From the NCBI RefSeq assembly GCF_002127655.1, contig NZ_NEHB01000013.1, forward strand, positions 232,101 to 296,100: DNA of 64,000 nucleotides, in the 5' to 3' direction. Positions 47,252 through 56,616 of the stretch are shown here, in pieces. Under the pieces are notes generated by a model that was not told where the DNA came from, did no database searches, and saw only the letters and a program-made list of their open reading frames with translations. Made by a program: the position numbers and the translations under genes. The first letter of the stretch is position 1. The number at the start of each line of letters is the position of its first letter. Source of the DNA: Janthinobacterium sp. GW456P (GTDB lineage Bacteria; Pseudomonadota; Gammaproteobacteria; Burkholderiales; Burkholderiaceae_D).

Positions 47252-48112
47252 TTGTTAGTCATAATCGGATACATCATCGTCTGCGCCTCGGTCTTTGGCG
47301 GCTTCGCAATGGCCGGCGGCCATCTGGCGGCGCTGTTTCAGCCGCTGGAGTTGCTGATGATCGGCGGCGCCGCCCTGGGCGCCTTCCTTGTTGGTAACAA
47401 TAACAAGGCCATCAAGGCAACGATCGCCGCCTTGCCCAGTCTGTTCAAGGGATCGCGCTATACCAAAGACCTGTACATGGAACTGATGTCGCTGTTGTTT
47501 GAAGTGCTCAGCAAGGTGCGCAAGGAAGGCTTGATGTCGATCGAAGGCGATATCGACAAGCCGGAAGAAAGCCCGCTGTTTTCCAAGTATCCGGCGGTGC
47601 TGGCCGACCACCACATCGTCGAATTCATGACCGATTACCTGCGCCTGATGGTATCGGGCAATATGGATGCGTTCCAGATTGAAAACCTGATGGACAACGA
47701 AATCGAGACGCACCATCACGAAGGCGCCGTGCCGGCCCACGTGATCGCCAAGGTGGGCGACGGCTTGCCCGCGTTCGGTATCGTCGCCGCCGTGATGGGC
47801 GTGGTGCATACGATGGAGTCGGTGGGCATACCGCCGGCCGAGCTGGGCATGCTGATCGCGCACGCGCTGGTCGGCACCTTCCTCGGCATCTTGCTGGCCT
47901 ATGGTTTCGTCGGTCCGCTGGCCAGCCTGCTGGAGCAGAAGCTGGAAGAGTCGAGCAAGATGTTCCAGTGCGTAAAAGTGACGCTGCTGGCCAGCCTGAA
48001 CGGCTATGCGCCGGCGCTGGCCGTGGAATTCGGCCGCAAGGTGCTGTTCTCGACCGAGCGCCCGACGTTCAATGAGCTGGAAGACCACATCAAGAAATCG
48101 AAAACGAAGTAA
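47252..48112 (+). CDS. motA: Flagellar motor stator protein MotA
   Basis: The 286-aa protein has four membrane helices and a cytoplasmic loop. It starts at TTG (LVIIGYIIVCASVFGGFAMAGGHL), with GGGAG upstream; this aligns with the usual MotA N-terminus, and no ATG is available. Family motifs include PLELLMIGGAALGAFLVGNN, VIAKVGDGLPAFGIVAAVMGVVH and FLGILLAYGFVGPLA. With MotB it forms the proton-driven stator. It is first gene of the mot-che operon. Confidence 0.95.
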   Translation: MLVIIGYIIVCASVFGGFAMAGGHLAALFQPLELLMIGGAALGAFLVGNNNKAIKATIAALPSLFKGSRYTKDLYMELMSLLFEVLSKVRKEGLMSIEGDIDKPEESPLFSKYPAVLADHHIVEFMTDYLRLMVSGNMDAFQIENLMDNEIETHHHEGAVPAHVIAKVGDGLPAFGIVAAVMGVVHTMESVGIPPAELGMLIAHALVGTFLGILLAYGFVGPLASLLEQKLEESSKMFQCVKVTLLASLNGYAPALAVEFGRKVLFSTERPTFNELEDHIKKSKTK

Positions 48113-48170
48113 GCAGTGAAACTACGCCTGGACACCATGAGTCATTTGCAGCACACGGAAGGGGGACGCC

Positions 48171-49148
48171 ATGGCCGATGAAGGCATGCGCCCGATTATC
48201 GTCAAACGTATCAAGAAGACGGCTGGCGGGCACCATGGCGGGGCGTGGAAAATCGCCTACGCCGACTTTGTCACGGCCATGATGGCCTTCTTCTTGCTGA
48301 TGTGGCTGCTCGGCTCCACCTCGAAGGGCGACTTGAACGGCATTTCCGAATTCTTCAAGACGCCGTTGAAAGTGGCCATGGCGGGCGGCTCCGGCAGCGG
48401 CGAAAGCAATTCCGTGATCCAGGGCGGCGGCCAGGACCTGTCGCGCCAGGATGGGCAGGTGCGCAAGGCGCAGGAAGAGCAGCAGCGCAAGTCGTTCGAC
48501 CTCAATTCCGCCAAGGCGGCGCTCGAACGCGAGGAAGGCAAGCGCCTGCAGGCGCTCAAGGCGCGCATCGAAGCGACCATCGACGCCAATCCCCTGCTGA
48601 AAAAATACAAGAACCAGTTGCTGCTCGATATTACCAGCGAAGGCTTGCGCATCCAGATCGTTGACGAGCAGAACCGTCCGATGTTTGCGCTCGCCAATGC
48701 GAACCTGCAACCGTACACCAAGGAAATCCTGCACGCCATCGGCTCCGTGCTCAATGAAGTGCCGAACCGCATCGGCCTGTCCGGCCATACGGATTCGACG
48801 CCCTATATGAGCGATGCAGGCTACAGCAACTGGGAATTGTCGGCCGACCGCGCGAATGCGTCGCGGCGCGAACTGGTGATCGGCGGCATGAAGGAAGAAA
48901 AAGTCTTGCGCGTGGTGGGACTGGGTTCGGCCGCCCACCTGGACAAGCTCGATCCCTTCAATCCGATCAACCGGCGCATCAGCATCATCGTCATGAACAA
49001 GCGCACGGAGGAAAATGTCCTGCGCGATGGTTCGGCGATCGAGCTGCCGGTGACCGATGCCGCTTCCGCCGCTGTCGCTTCAGGGCTGGCTGCCGGTGCG
49101 CCGCCCGCAGCGGTGCCAGTTACTGGTCCGGCAGCGGCGAAAAAATAA
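48171..49148 (+). CDS. motB: Flagellar motor stator protein MotB
   Basis: The 325-aa protein has a single membrane helix at about residues 28-48 containing the proton-carrying aspartate (D32 in YADFVTAMMAFFLLMWLLG). A linker and plug follow, then a C-terminal OmpA-like peptidoglycan-binding domain (RIGLSGHTDSTPY, NWELSADRANASRREL, FNPINRRISIIV). The Ala/Pro-rich tail is variable. Start after GGAAGGGGG. It lies 58 bp after motA. Confidence 0.95.
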   Translation: MADEGMRPIIVKRIKKTAGGHHGGAWKIAYADFVTAMMAFFLLMWLLGSTSKGDLNGISEFFKTPLKVAMAGGSGSGESNSVIQGGGQDLSRQDGQVRKAQEEQQRKSFDLNSAKAALEREEGKRLQALKARIEATIDANPLLKKYKNQLLLDITSEGLRIQIVDEQNRPMFALANANLQPYTKEILHAIGSVLNEVPNRIGLSGHTDSTPYMSDAGYSNWELSADRANASRRELVIGGMKEEKVLRVVGLGSAAHLDKLDPFNPINRRISIIVMNKRTEENVLRDGSAIELPVTDAASAAVASGLAAGAPPAAVPVTGPAAAKK

Positions 49149-49194
49149 CACGCAAGGCTGTCGACGCGTGGTGTATTGAAACAATGAGACCTTT

Positions 49195-49743
49195 ATGACA
49201 AGAAAGAAAATACTTGGCTCGCATGTAAAACGCCTGCTGTCTGGCGTGTCGGACCATGGCCGCAAGCACTTGACGGAGGTGGAAACCGACCTGGTGCAGA
49301 CCGGCATCTTGCTGGAAGAGGCGATCGAGAAGCTGTCCTTCAATTTCATGGCGATACACGCAGCCGTCGCTGCGCAGCAAGACACTATCGCGCTGCTGCT
49401 CGACGGCGGTATTCCGGCCGAGCAGCAGCGCGAAAAACTGCTGGCGTTGCAGGATGAGGTGGGGGGCTATGTGAATGCCGCCATCACCAGCCTGCAGTTC
49501 CAGGACATGACCAGCCAGCTGATCGAGCGCACCTTGAAGCGCGTGACGGGCTTGCGCGAGTTCCTCGGGACCCTGGGCGAGCATGGCGCGGAGATGTTGC
49601 CGGAGAGCGACAATGAAGAAATTGTCGCCTTGCTGGGTCGGGTCAGCATGGCGCTGGCGATTCAAAGCCTGGAGTTGCGCAGCGTGCTGCGCAAGGCTGT
49701 CAGTCAACAGCATTTGGAAAGCGGCGACATCGAGCTGTTCTAG
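49195..49743 (+). CDS. Divergent CheZ-like CheY-P phosphatase (putative)
   Basis: The 182-aa, all-helical protein lies between motB and cheY. Its SLQFQDMTSQLIERTLKRV segment (about residues 99-117) matches the CheZ active-site helix (FQDLTGQ), placing D104 and Q108 at the same four-residue spacing as CheZ D143/Q147. The C-terminus ESGDIELF is a short acidic-hydrophobic tail after a helix, as expected for a CheY-binding peptide. It is shorter than enteric CheZ (about 214 aa). No other CheZ is present in the operon. Function as phosphatase is inferred from the motif and position. Confidence 0.6.
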   Translation: MTRKKILGSHVKRLLSGVSDHGRKHLTEVETDLVQTGILLEEAIEKLSFNFMAIHAAVAAQQDTIALLLDGGIPAEQQREKLLALQDEVGGYVNAAITSLQFQDMTSQLIERTLKRVTGLREFLGTLGEHGAEMLPESDNEEIVALLGRVSMALAIQSLELRSVLRKAVSQQHLESGDIELF

Positions 49744-49826
49744 CATGCCAGTGCGGAGCGCTTGTGGTTGCATGGATTGATTAATCAAATACTCGGGCAG
49801 GATGCCCGGAATAAGTGGGAGCAAAG

Positions 49827-50192
49827 ATGGCCAAAACGATACTTGCAGTGGACGATTCCAGCTCATTGCGCCAGATGGTGGCGTTCAGCCTGAAAGCCGC
49901 CGGTTACCAGGTGGTGGAGGCCGTGGACGGCCAGGACGGACTGGAAAAAGCCAAGCTGCAAACCGTAGACCTGGTATTGACGGACCAGAACATGCCGCGC
50001 ATGGATGGCCTGGAACTGATCAAGCTGCTGCGTGAACTGCCGACCTACCAAAAGGTGCCCATCCTGATGCTGACGACGGAGTCGTCGGACGAGATGAAAT
50101 CGAAAGGCCGTGCCGCCGGCGCCAATGGCTGGCTGGTCAAGCCGTTCGATCCGCAACGCCTGATCGAAGTGGTCAAGAAGGTGATCGGCTGA
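49827..50192 (+). CDS. cheY: CheY-type single-domain response regulator, copy 1
   Basis: The 121-aa receiver domain has the acidic pair VDDSS, phospho-acceptor D53 in LVLTDQNMPRMDG, switch Thr in LMLTTES and the lysine in WLVKPFD. Start after GTGGGAG. It sits directly before cheA, a position often taken by the CheY that docks to this CheA. A second CheY ends the operon; which one controls the motor is not decided by sequence. Confidence 0.9.
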   Translation: MAKTILAVDDSSSLRQMVAFSLKAAGYQVVEAVDGQDGLEKAKLQTVDLVLTDQNMPRMDGLELIKLLRELPTYQKVPILMLTTESSDEMKSKGRAAGANGWLVKPFDPQRLIEVVKKVIG

Positions 50193-50235
50193 TGCCAGCC
50201 GCGCAGCGCAATGATGCAATTGACGGAGTCACCCT

Positions 50236-52437
50236 ATGACCATCGATATTAGCCAGTTTTTTCAGGTCTTTTTCGATGAGGCCGAAGAACTGCTGGCTGA
50301 AAAAGAACGGCTGCTGCTGGCCGTTGATATTGCGGCGCCCGACGCCGAAGATCTGAATGCCATTTTCCGCACCGCCCATTCGATCAAGGGCGGCGCATCG
50401 ACGTTCGGCCTTTCCGACATGAGCGAGGTGACGCACATCCTCGAGTCGCTGCTCGACCGCATCCGTCAGGGCCAGATGGCCCTGACGGCAGAACACGTCG
50501 ACGCCTTTTTGGCGGCCAAGGACATCCTCAAGATGCAGCTCGACGGCCATCGCCTGGGCAGCGCTGTCGACCAGGATGCCGTGGCCAATGTGCGCATGAT
50601 GCTGCAGTCGTTCTCGCAGGACGTGCCCGTGGCCGCGCTCACGCCCGTCGCTCCGGCCTTCCATACGGCGGAAAAGGCCGCCGTCAGCCATGCCGGCGGC
50701 CACCGCATCCGCCTGGAACTGCCGGCCATGGAGCCGCGCGAAGTCGATGCGCTGGCGGCCGAACTGGGCTTGCTGGGCGACGTCGCCGTAACGAGCCTGC
50801 CCGACGCGCGCAAGGTGCTGGAAGTGACGACGCATGAAAGCCTGGACGACATCCTGGCCATCTGCTCGTTCGTGCTCAATCCTGACGATATGGTGATCAC
50901 GCAGGCGCCGCCGCTGGCGCCAGGCGAGGCCGAAGCGGCCCGCGCGGCGCAGGAAAAGGCACAAGGCTACGGTTTCTTCGACCCGCTGCCAGGCGCTCCT
51001 GGCGCGCAGGGCGCGGCCGATCCCGGTTACGGCTTCTTCCAGCCGATCGAGGATATCCGCGCCGCCGCCGGCGTGCAGAGCGACGCCGAACAGGGTTACG
51101 GATTCTTCCAGCCCCTCGAACAGATTCGCGCGGACGCCGCCAAGGCGGGCAACGCCAGCGCTGCCGCCGCGCCGGCCGTGGCGAGCGCCGTGGCCGAAGC
51201 GGAGCAGGAAAAGAAACCGGCCAAGAAAGAGGGCGACAAGGCCGGCGCCGAATCGTCGTCGATCCGCGTCTCGATCGAGAAAGTCGACCAGCTGATCAAC
51301 CTGGTGGGCGAACTGGTGATCACGCAGGCGATGATTGAACAGCGCGCCAGCGCGCTCGATCCGATGCTGCATGAAAAGCTGCTCGACAGCGTCAGCCACC
51401 TGACGCGCAACACGCGCGACTTGCAGGAAGCGGTGATGTCGATCCGCATGATGCCGATGGATTTCGTTTTCTCGCGCTTCCCGCGCATGGTGCGCGACCT
51501 GGCGACGAAACTGGGCAAGAAGGTCGACTTCATCACCAATGGCGCCGCCACGGAACTGGACAAGGGCCTCATCGAGCGCATCGTCGATCCGCTCACGCAC
51601 CTGGTGCGCAACAGTATCGACCATGGCGTGGAAATGCCGGCCGCCCGCGTGGCCGCCGGCAAGACCGAGGCGGGACGCTTGTTCCTCTCGGCCAGCCACC
51701 AGGGCGGCAACATCATTATCGAAGTATCCGATGACGGCGCCGGCTTGAACCGCGAGCGCATCCTGGCCAAGGCCGCGCAGCAGGGGCTGGACGTGTCCGA
51801 GTCGATGAGCGACGCCGAGGTGTGGCAGCTGATATTCGCGCCCGGCTTTTCCACCGCCGAAGCGGTCACCGACGTATCGGGCCGCGGCGTGGGCATGGAT
51901 GTCGTCAAGCGCAATATCAGCGCCATGGGCGGCGTCGTCGACATCCGTTCGGCCAAGGGGTTCGGCACGACGATTTCCATTTCGCTGCCGCTGACCCTGG
52001 CCATCCTGGACGGCATGTCGATCCGCGTCGGCGACGAAGTGTATATTTTGCCGCTGGGCTTTGTCATCGAATCGCTGCAGCCGGCCGTTGAGGACATCAA
52101 GGACATCAGTGGCAAGGGCCAGGTGGTGAAAGTGCGCGGCGAATACCTGCCCTTGATTCCGTTGTACCAGATGTTCGACATCGCGCCGCGCTTTACCAGT
52201 CCCTCGGAAGGCATCTGCGTGATCCTTGAGACGGAAGGGCGCAAGGCGGCCCTGTTTGTCGACGACCTGGTGGGGCAGCAGCAGGTCGTGGTGAAAAACC
52301 TCGAATCGAATTACCGCAAGGTGGTGGGCATTTCCGGCGCCACCATCCTGGGCGATGGCGGCGTGTCGCTGATTCTCGATGTCGCCGCCCTGATCCGTTC
52401 CTCTCGCCAGCTGGCCGACGAGTCCATTTTTTCGTAA
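50236..52437 (+). CDS. cheA: Chemotaxis histidine kinase CheA
   Basis: The 733-aa kinase has a P1 Hpt domain with phosphorylated H48 (FRTAHSIKGGASTFG). A second domain lies at about 155-225 (HRIRLELPAMEPREVDALAAEL). A linker at about 240-300 has three GYGFF repeats at 244, 264 and 287. The P3 dimerisation helices begin at SIRVSIEKVDQLINLVGELVITQ. The P4 ATPase has HLVRNSIDHGVE, VSDDGAGLNRERI and VSGRGVGMDVVK. P5, the CheW-like domain, ends the protein. The MTIDISQFF start is 43 bp after cheY. Confidence 0.95.
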   Translation: MTIDISQFFQVFFDEAEELLAEKERLLLAVDIAAPDAEDLNAIFRTAHSIKGGASTFGLSDMSEVTHILESLLDRIRQGQMALTAEHVDAFLAAKDILKMQLDGHRLGSAVDQDAVANVRMMLQSFSQDVPVAALTPVAPAFHTAEKAAVSHAGGHRIRLELPAMEPREVDALAAELGLLGDVAVTSLPDARKVLEVTTHESLDDILAICSFVLNPDDMVITQAPPLAPGEAEAARAAQEKAQGYGFFDPLPGAPGAQGAADPGYGFFQPIEDIRAAAGVQSDAEQGYGFFQPLEQIRADAAKAGNASAAAAPAVASAVAEAEQEKKPAKKEGDKAGAESSSIRVSIEKVDQLINLVGELVITQAMIEQRASALDPMLHEKLLDSVSHLTRNTRDLQEAVMSIRMMPMDFVFSRFPRMVRDLATKLGKKVDFITNGAATELDKGLIERIVDPLTHLVRNSIDHGVEMPAARVAAGKTEAGRLFLSASHQGGNIIIEVSDDGAGLNRERILAKAAQQGLDVSESMSDAEVWQLIFAPGFSTAEAVTDVSGRGVGMDVVKRNISAMGGVVDIRSAKGFGTTISISLPLTLAILDGMSIRVGDEVYILPLGFVIESLQPAVEDIKDISGKGQVVKVRGEYLPLIPLYQMFDIAPRFTSPSEGICVILETEGRKAALFVDDLVGQQQVVVKNLESNYRKVVGISGATILGDGGVSLILDVAALIRSSRQLADESIFS

Positions 52438-52467
52438 TACCGATAGATAAAGATAGGAAAACGCACC

Positions 52468-52974
52468 ATGTCAGATACTCAACAAACATCCGGAAGCAAT
52501 GCGGGCGACGGCAAGGACATCGCCGGCCGTGAATTCCTGGCCTTCACCCTGGGCTCCGAAGAGTACGGCATCGATATCCTGAAGGTCCAGGAGATCCGTG
52601 GTTACGAAGCGGTCACCCGCATCGCCAACGCGCCTGAATTCATCAAGGGCGTGATCAACCTGCGCGGCATCATCATCCCGGTGGTCGACATGCGCATCAA
52701 GTTCAACCTGGGCACGCCCGTGTACGACCAGTTCACGGTGGTGATCATCCTGAACATCGGCGGCCGTATCGTCGGCATGGTGGTCGACAGCGTTTCCGAC
52801 GTCACCACCCTGACGCCGGAGCAGGTCAAGCCGGCGCCGGAAATGGGCACAGCCTTCTCGACCGACTACATGATCGGCCTGGGCACCATCGACGAGCGCA
52901 TGCTGATCCTGGTCGACATCGACAAGCTGATGTCGAGCAGCGAGATGGGCCTGATCGACAAGCTGGCGGCTTAA
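52468..52974 (+). CDS. cheW: Chemotaxis coupling protein CheW
   Basis: The 168-aa CheW domain shows [42 protein letters not shown] and [11 protein letters not shown]. It bridges CheA and receptors. It has a short 20-residue hydrophilic N-terminal extension. It follows cheA by 30 bp and is followed by a terminator-like hairpin before the receptor gene. Confidence 0.95.
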   Translation: MSDTQQTSGSNAGDGKDIAGREFLAFTLGSEEYGIDILKVQEIRGYEAVTRIANAPEFIKGVINLRGIIIPVVDMRIKFNLGTPVYDQFTVVIILNIGGRIVGMVVDSVSDVTTLTPEQVKPAPEMGTAFSTDYMIGLGTIDERMLILVDIDKLMSSSEMGLIDKLAA

Positions 52975-52984
52975 GCGGCAGCAA

Positions 52985-53010
52985 GGCGGCGCCCGGTGCG
53001 CCGCCGTTTT
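52985..53010 (+). terminator. Terminator-like hairpin between cheW and mcp
   Basis: GGCGGCGC (52985-52992), CCGGT, GCGCCGCC (52998-53005), then GTTTT. A second stem, ACGGCGCC (53110-53117)/GGCGCCGT (53131-53138), lies before the mcp ribosome-binding site. The 187-bp gap may attenuate read-through, lowering expression of mcp-cheRDB relative to cheAW. Confidence 0.6.
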
Positions 53011-53161
53011 AGAACGCAAAGAATCACTACAGATATGCATGTACCGGCGCGGGCATCAGCCTGAGGCGCGCCGGCAGGCTGCAAGGTCCGACAGAGACCC
53101 GGCCACAACACGGCGCCGTACGGTTGAACGGGCGCCGTTCACATAAATATTGGAGACTGTA

Positions 53162-54883
53162 ATGAGTTTGCGCGATTTCAAGATAGGCACCCGGCTGGGG
53201 ATAGGTTTTGGCAGCATCCTCGCCATCCTGGTGGTGGTGATCGTTTCGGCGAATGCACTGAATTACCGTAACAAGGCCCAGCTGCTCACGGGGCTGGAGC
53301 TGGCAAGCGAAAAGAATACGCAGGCGTCGCTGATGAAAAGCGCGATGCTGGAAACCGGTATCGCCATGCGCAATATCGGCCTGCAGGGCGATGTGAGCCT
53401 GATGCAGGCGGAAGAGGGCAAGGTGCGCGAGCAGCGCAAGCTGTACGACGGCGCCCGCGGCAAGCTGGCCACCTTGGGCCTGTCCGATGGCGAGAAGGCG
53501 CTGCTGGCCAATATCGCCAAGGTCGACGGCGAAGTCGATGCCGCCTTCAAGGAAGCGATGGGACAGGTGCTGGCGTTTAACAGCGAGGGTGCGGCGAAGG
53601 TGATCGCCACCCGCATCGATCCCTTGAACAAGACGACCCTGGCCGATATCAACAAGCTGCTCGACTTGCAGCACGTGGCGCAGCAAAGCTTCATGGACGA
53701 CTCGCTGGCGGCCGATGCGCGCCTGATGATGGTACTGTTCATCCTGGGCGGCGCGGCCGTGGCGATCGGCGCCTGGTGCGCCATCTTCATCACGCGCTCG
53801 ATCACGGTGCCATTGTCCGGCGCAGTGGCCGTGGCGCAGAAGGTGGCGGCCGGCGAGCTGACCTCGCGCGTGGTGGTCGAAGGCAAGGATGAAACGAGCG
53901 CGCTGCAGCAGGCGCTCAAGGACATGAACGAGAGCCTGGTGCAGACGGTCAGCGACGTGCGCACCGGGACGGACACCATCACCGTGGCGTCGCGCGAGAT
54001 CGCCAGCGGCAATGCGGACCTGTCGGCGCGCACGGAAACGCAGGCCAGTTCGCTCGAAGAGACGGCGTCGTCGATGGAAGAGCTGACGTCGACCGTGAAG
54101 CAGAACGCGGACAACGCGCGCCAGGCCAACCAGCTGGCAGTGTCGGCGTCGTCGGTGGCGGAGCAGGGCGGCAAGGTCGTGTCGCAAGTGGTCGATACCA
54201 TGGGTTCCATCAAGGACAGTTCGCGCAAGATCGTCGACATCATCGGCGTCATCGACGGCATTGCGTTCCAGACGAATATCCTGGCATTGAATGCGGCCGT
54301 CGAAGCGGCGCGCGCAGGTGAGCAGGGACGCGGTTTTGCGGTGGTGGCGTCGGAAGTGCGCAATCTGGCGCAACGATCGGCCGGCGCGGCGAAGGAAATC
54401 AAGGGCTTGATCGGCGACTCGGTCGACAAGGTCGATGCCGGCAGCCGCCTGGTGGACGAGGCGGGGCAGACCATGGGCCTGATCGTTACGTCGATCCGGC
54501 AGGTGGCCGACATCATGGGCGAGATCACGGCGGCGACGCAGGAACAGAGCCACGGCATCGAGGAAGTGAACCAGGCCATCGCGCAGATGGACCAGATGAC
54601 GCAGCAAAATGCGGCGCTGGTCGAGGAAGCGGCGGCGGCCGCCGAAAGCATGCAGGAGCAGGCGCAGAAACTGGCCGCCGCCGTCAGCATCTTCAAGCTG
54701 GACGGCGAGAGCGCGGCGCAGGCAGTCATGCCCGCGTCCGCGTCCGTAGTCAAGGCGGCGGCACGGCCGGCACCGAGTGTGGCGGGAACTGCACGGCGGG
54801 TGGCAACGGCGGCGCAGGCCGTCACGCCAGCGCCCGCGAAAAAGCTGGCGGCGGCCGGCGGCGACGATTGGGAAGAGTTCTGA
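53162..54883 (+). CDS. Methyl-accepting chemotaxis protein with CheR/CheB tether
   Basis: The 573-aa receptor begins with a membrane helix at about 12-32. A periplasmic four-helix-bundle sensor (about 35-190) and a second helix (about 192-215) follow, then HAMP (VAQKVAAGELTSRV) and the signalling hairpin with GIAFQTNILALNAAVEAARAGEQ. An Ala-rich flexible arm ends in DWEEF, matching the xWxxF pentapeptide that tethers CheR and CheB in enteric receptors. The ATG at 53162 has TTGGAG upstream. The ligand is unknown. Confidence 0.92.
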   Translation: MSLRDFKIGTRLGIGFGSILAILVVVIVSANALNYRNKAQLLTGLELASEKNTQASLMKSAMLETGIAMRNIGLQGDVSLMQAEEGKVREQRKLYDGARGKLATLGLSDGEKALLANIAKVDGEVDAAFKEAMGQVLAFNSEGAAKVIATRIDPLNKTTLADINKLLDLQHVAQQSFMDDSLAADARLMMVLFILGGAAVAIGAWCAIFITRSITVPLSGAVAVAQKVAAGELTSRVVVEGKDETSALQQALKDMNESLVQTVSDVRTGTDTITVASREIASGNADLSARTETQASSLEETASSMEELTSTVKQNADNARQANQLAVSASSVAEQGGKVVSQVVDTMGSIKDSSRKIVDIIGVIDGIAFQTNILALNAAVEAARAGEQGRGFAVVASEVRNLAQRSAGAAKEIKGLIGDSVDKVDAGSRLVDEAGQTMGLIVTSIRQVADIMGEITAATQEQSHGIEEVNQAIAQMDQMTQQNAALVEEAAAAAESMQEQAQKLAAAVSIFKLDGESAAQAVMPASASVVKAAARPAPSVAGTARRVATAAQAVTPAPAKKLAAAGGDDWEEF

Positions 54884-54954
54884 CGCCAACCCGGTCCCGC
54901 TAGTTATACTTGCAAAGGCATTGGTCAGAGTTGTCATAGAGAGGTAAAAACAAA

Positions 54955-55827
54955 ATGCCGCAAACTAAAACGGATTCGGTCAAGGAATTTGATTTCACTG
55001 GCAAGGACTTCGAACGGGTCCGCGCCATGATTTACAAGCGGGCCGGCATCGCGCTGGCCGACAGCAAGCAGGAGATGGTCTACAGCCGCCTGGCCAGGCG
55101 CCTGCGCGCGACCGGCATCTCCTCGTTCGTCCGCTATCTGGACGACCTGGAAGCGGGCCGCATGGGCGACGAGTGGGAAGCCTTCACGAATGCGCTGACG
55201 ACCAACCTGACGTCGTTCTTCCGCGAGGCGCATCACTTCCCGCTGCTGGCCGAGCATGTGAAAAAACTGAGTGGGCCGATCACCATCTGGTGTTCGGCCA
55301 GTTCCACCGGCGAAGAGCCGTATTCGATCGCCATGACGGTGTGCGAGGCGTTCAATACGCTCACGCCGCCGGTCACCATCATCGCCACGGACATCGACAC
55401 GAACGTGCTGGCCACGGCCGCCAACGGCGTCTACAACCTGGACCGGCTCGACAAGATGCCGGCCGACCGTGCGCGGCGCTTTTTCTTGCGCGGCAAGGGC
55501 GACCGCGAGGGGCAGGTGCGGGTGCGCCCGGAACTGCGCCAGATGATCACCTTCAAGCCGCTCAACCTGCTGGCCGACAGCTGGCCGGTGACGGGGCAGT
55601 TCGACGTCATCTTTTGCCGCAACGTGATGATTTATTTTGACAAGGCGACGCAGCGCAAGATCCTGTCGCGCTTTGTGCCGTTGATGAAGCCCGATGCCCT
55701 GCTGTTCGCAGGCCATTCGGAGAATTTTCTGTACGTGTCGGATTCATTGAAGCTGCGCGGTAAAACAGTCTATGAGCTCGATCAGCCCCGGGGCAGCGCA
55801 CCCAAGGCATCGTCGCAGCGTACATGA
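54955..55827 (+). CDS. cheR: Chemotaxis protein methyltransferase CheR
   Basis: The 290-aa enzyme methylates receptor glutamates with SAM. The N-terminal helical domain has FERVRAMIYKRAGIAL. The catalytic domain has TNLTSFFREAHHFPLL, the SAM loop CSASSTGEEPYSIAM, ATDIDTNVLATA and FDVIFCRNVMIYFD. The beta-subdomain that binds receptor pentapeptides should be present, consistent with DWEEF on the neighbouring receptor. Spacing to cheD is 9 bp. Confidence 0.95.
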   Translation: MPQTKTDSVKEFDFTGKDFERVRAMIYKRAGIALADSKQEMVYSRLARRLRATGISSFVRYLDDLEAGRMGDEWEAFTNALTTNLTSFFREAHHFPLLAEHVKKLSGPITIWCSASSTGEEPYSIAMTVCEAFNTLTPPVTIIATDIDTNVLATAANGVYNLDRLDKMPADRARRFFLRGKGDREGQVRVRPELRQMITFKPLNLLADSWPVTGQFDVIFCRNVMIYFDKATQRKILSRFVPLMKPDALLFAGHSENFLYVSDSLKLRGKTVYELDQPRGSAPKASSQRT

Positions 55828-55836
55828 GAGTGAAAT

Positions 55837-56445
55837 ATGAGCCTGGAATCCAAAGAGCAATTCGCCACTAACGTCTATTACGACAGGACGTTCAATTGTG
55901 ACGCCGCCAAGATCTTGCCTGGTGAGTATTACTTCACCAACAAGGACATGCTGATCGTCACCGTGCTCGGCTCCTGCGTCTCGGCCTGCATCCGCGACCG
56001 CGTCACGGGCCTGGGCGGCATGAACCACTTCATGCTGCCCGATGGCGGCAGCGATCCGAACAGCCCGATTTCCGCGTCGATGCGCTATGGCACCTACGCC
56101 ATGGAAATCCTGATCAACGATTTGCTGAAGGCGGGCGCGCGGCGCGAGAACATGGAAGCGAAAGTGTTCGGCGGCGGCGCCGTACTGCGCGGCTTCACGG
56201 CGATCAACGTCGGTGAACGCAACGCGGCTTTCGTCATCAATTATCTGAAGGCGGAAAAGATGCGCGTGGTGGCGGAAGACCTCAACGACATCCACCCGCG
56301 CAAGGTGTATTTTTTCCCCCGCAGCGGCAAGGTGCTGGTGAAAAAGCTGATGCAGACGCATAACGACACGCTGGTGCGCCGCGAACTCGATTACGCCAGC
56401 CGCTTGAAAGTCGCGCCAGTCGGCGGCGAAGTCGAGTTGTTTTAA
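55837..56445 (+). CDS. cheD: Chemoreceptor glutamine deamidase CheD
   Basis: The 202-aa protein has catalytic cysteine and histidine in [25 protein letters not shown] and the substrate-side segment KVFGGGAVL. It deamidates receptor glutamines before methylation. It ends GGEVELF, a tail similar to that of the CheZ-like protein of this operon (SGDIELF). Downstream lies a structured repeat before cheB. Confidence 0.93.
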   Translation: MSLESKEQFATNVYYDRTFNCDAAKILPGEYYFTNKDMLIVTVLGSCVSACIRDRVTGLGGMNHFMLPDGGSDPNSPISASMRYGTYAMEILINDLLKAGARRENMEAKVFGGGAVLRGFTAINVGERNAAFVINYLKAEKMRVVAEDLNDIHPRKVYFFPRSGKVLVKKLMQTHNDTLVRRELDYASRLKVAPVGGEVELF

Positions 56446-56468
56446 TAGCGTGAGATATAGATAACAAT

Positions 56469-56582
56469 ACCTGATCACACCGTAGCGAGCGGATGGGAGT
56501 TGTGGTCGAGACGCGCAGCTGTGCTTTAGCACAGTGAGCATCGGAGGCCGCAAATCGCGACGCGCAGTAGGTGGGACCAGGT
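56469..56582 (+). repeat. Structured dispersed repeat, copy D
   Basis: This 114-bp element in the cheD-cheB gap is in the same direction as transcription. Ends ACCTGATC/GACCAGGT pair with one mismatch; CACC/GGTG extends the stem. The internal stem TTGTGGTC/GGCCGCAA uses two U-G pairs, and the apical hairpin is GCTGTGC-TTTA-GCACAGT. The core is GTAGCGAGCGG, GAGCATCGGAGGCCGCA, GCGCAGTAGG. Confidence 0.84.
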
Positions 56583-56616
56583 GCTTTAATGGGCCGGTAG
56601 GCCCAAAGGAAAATAT

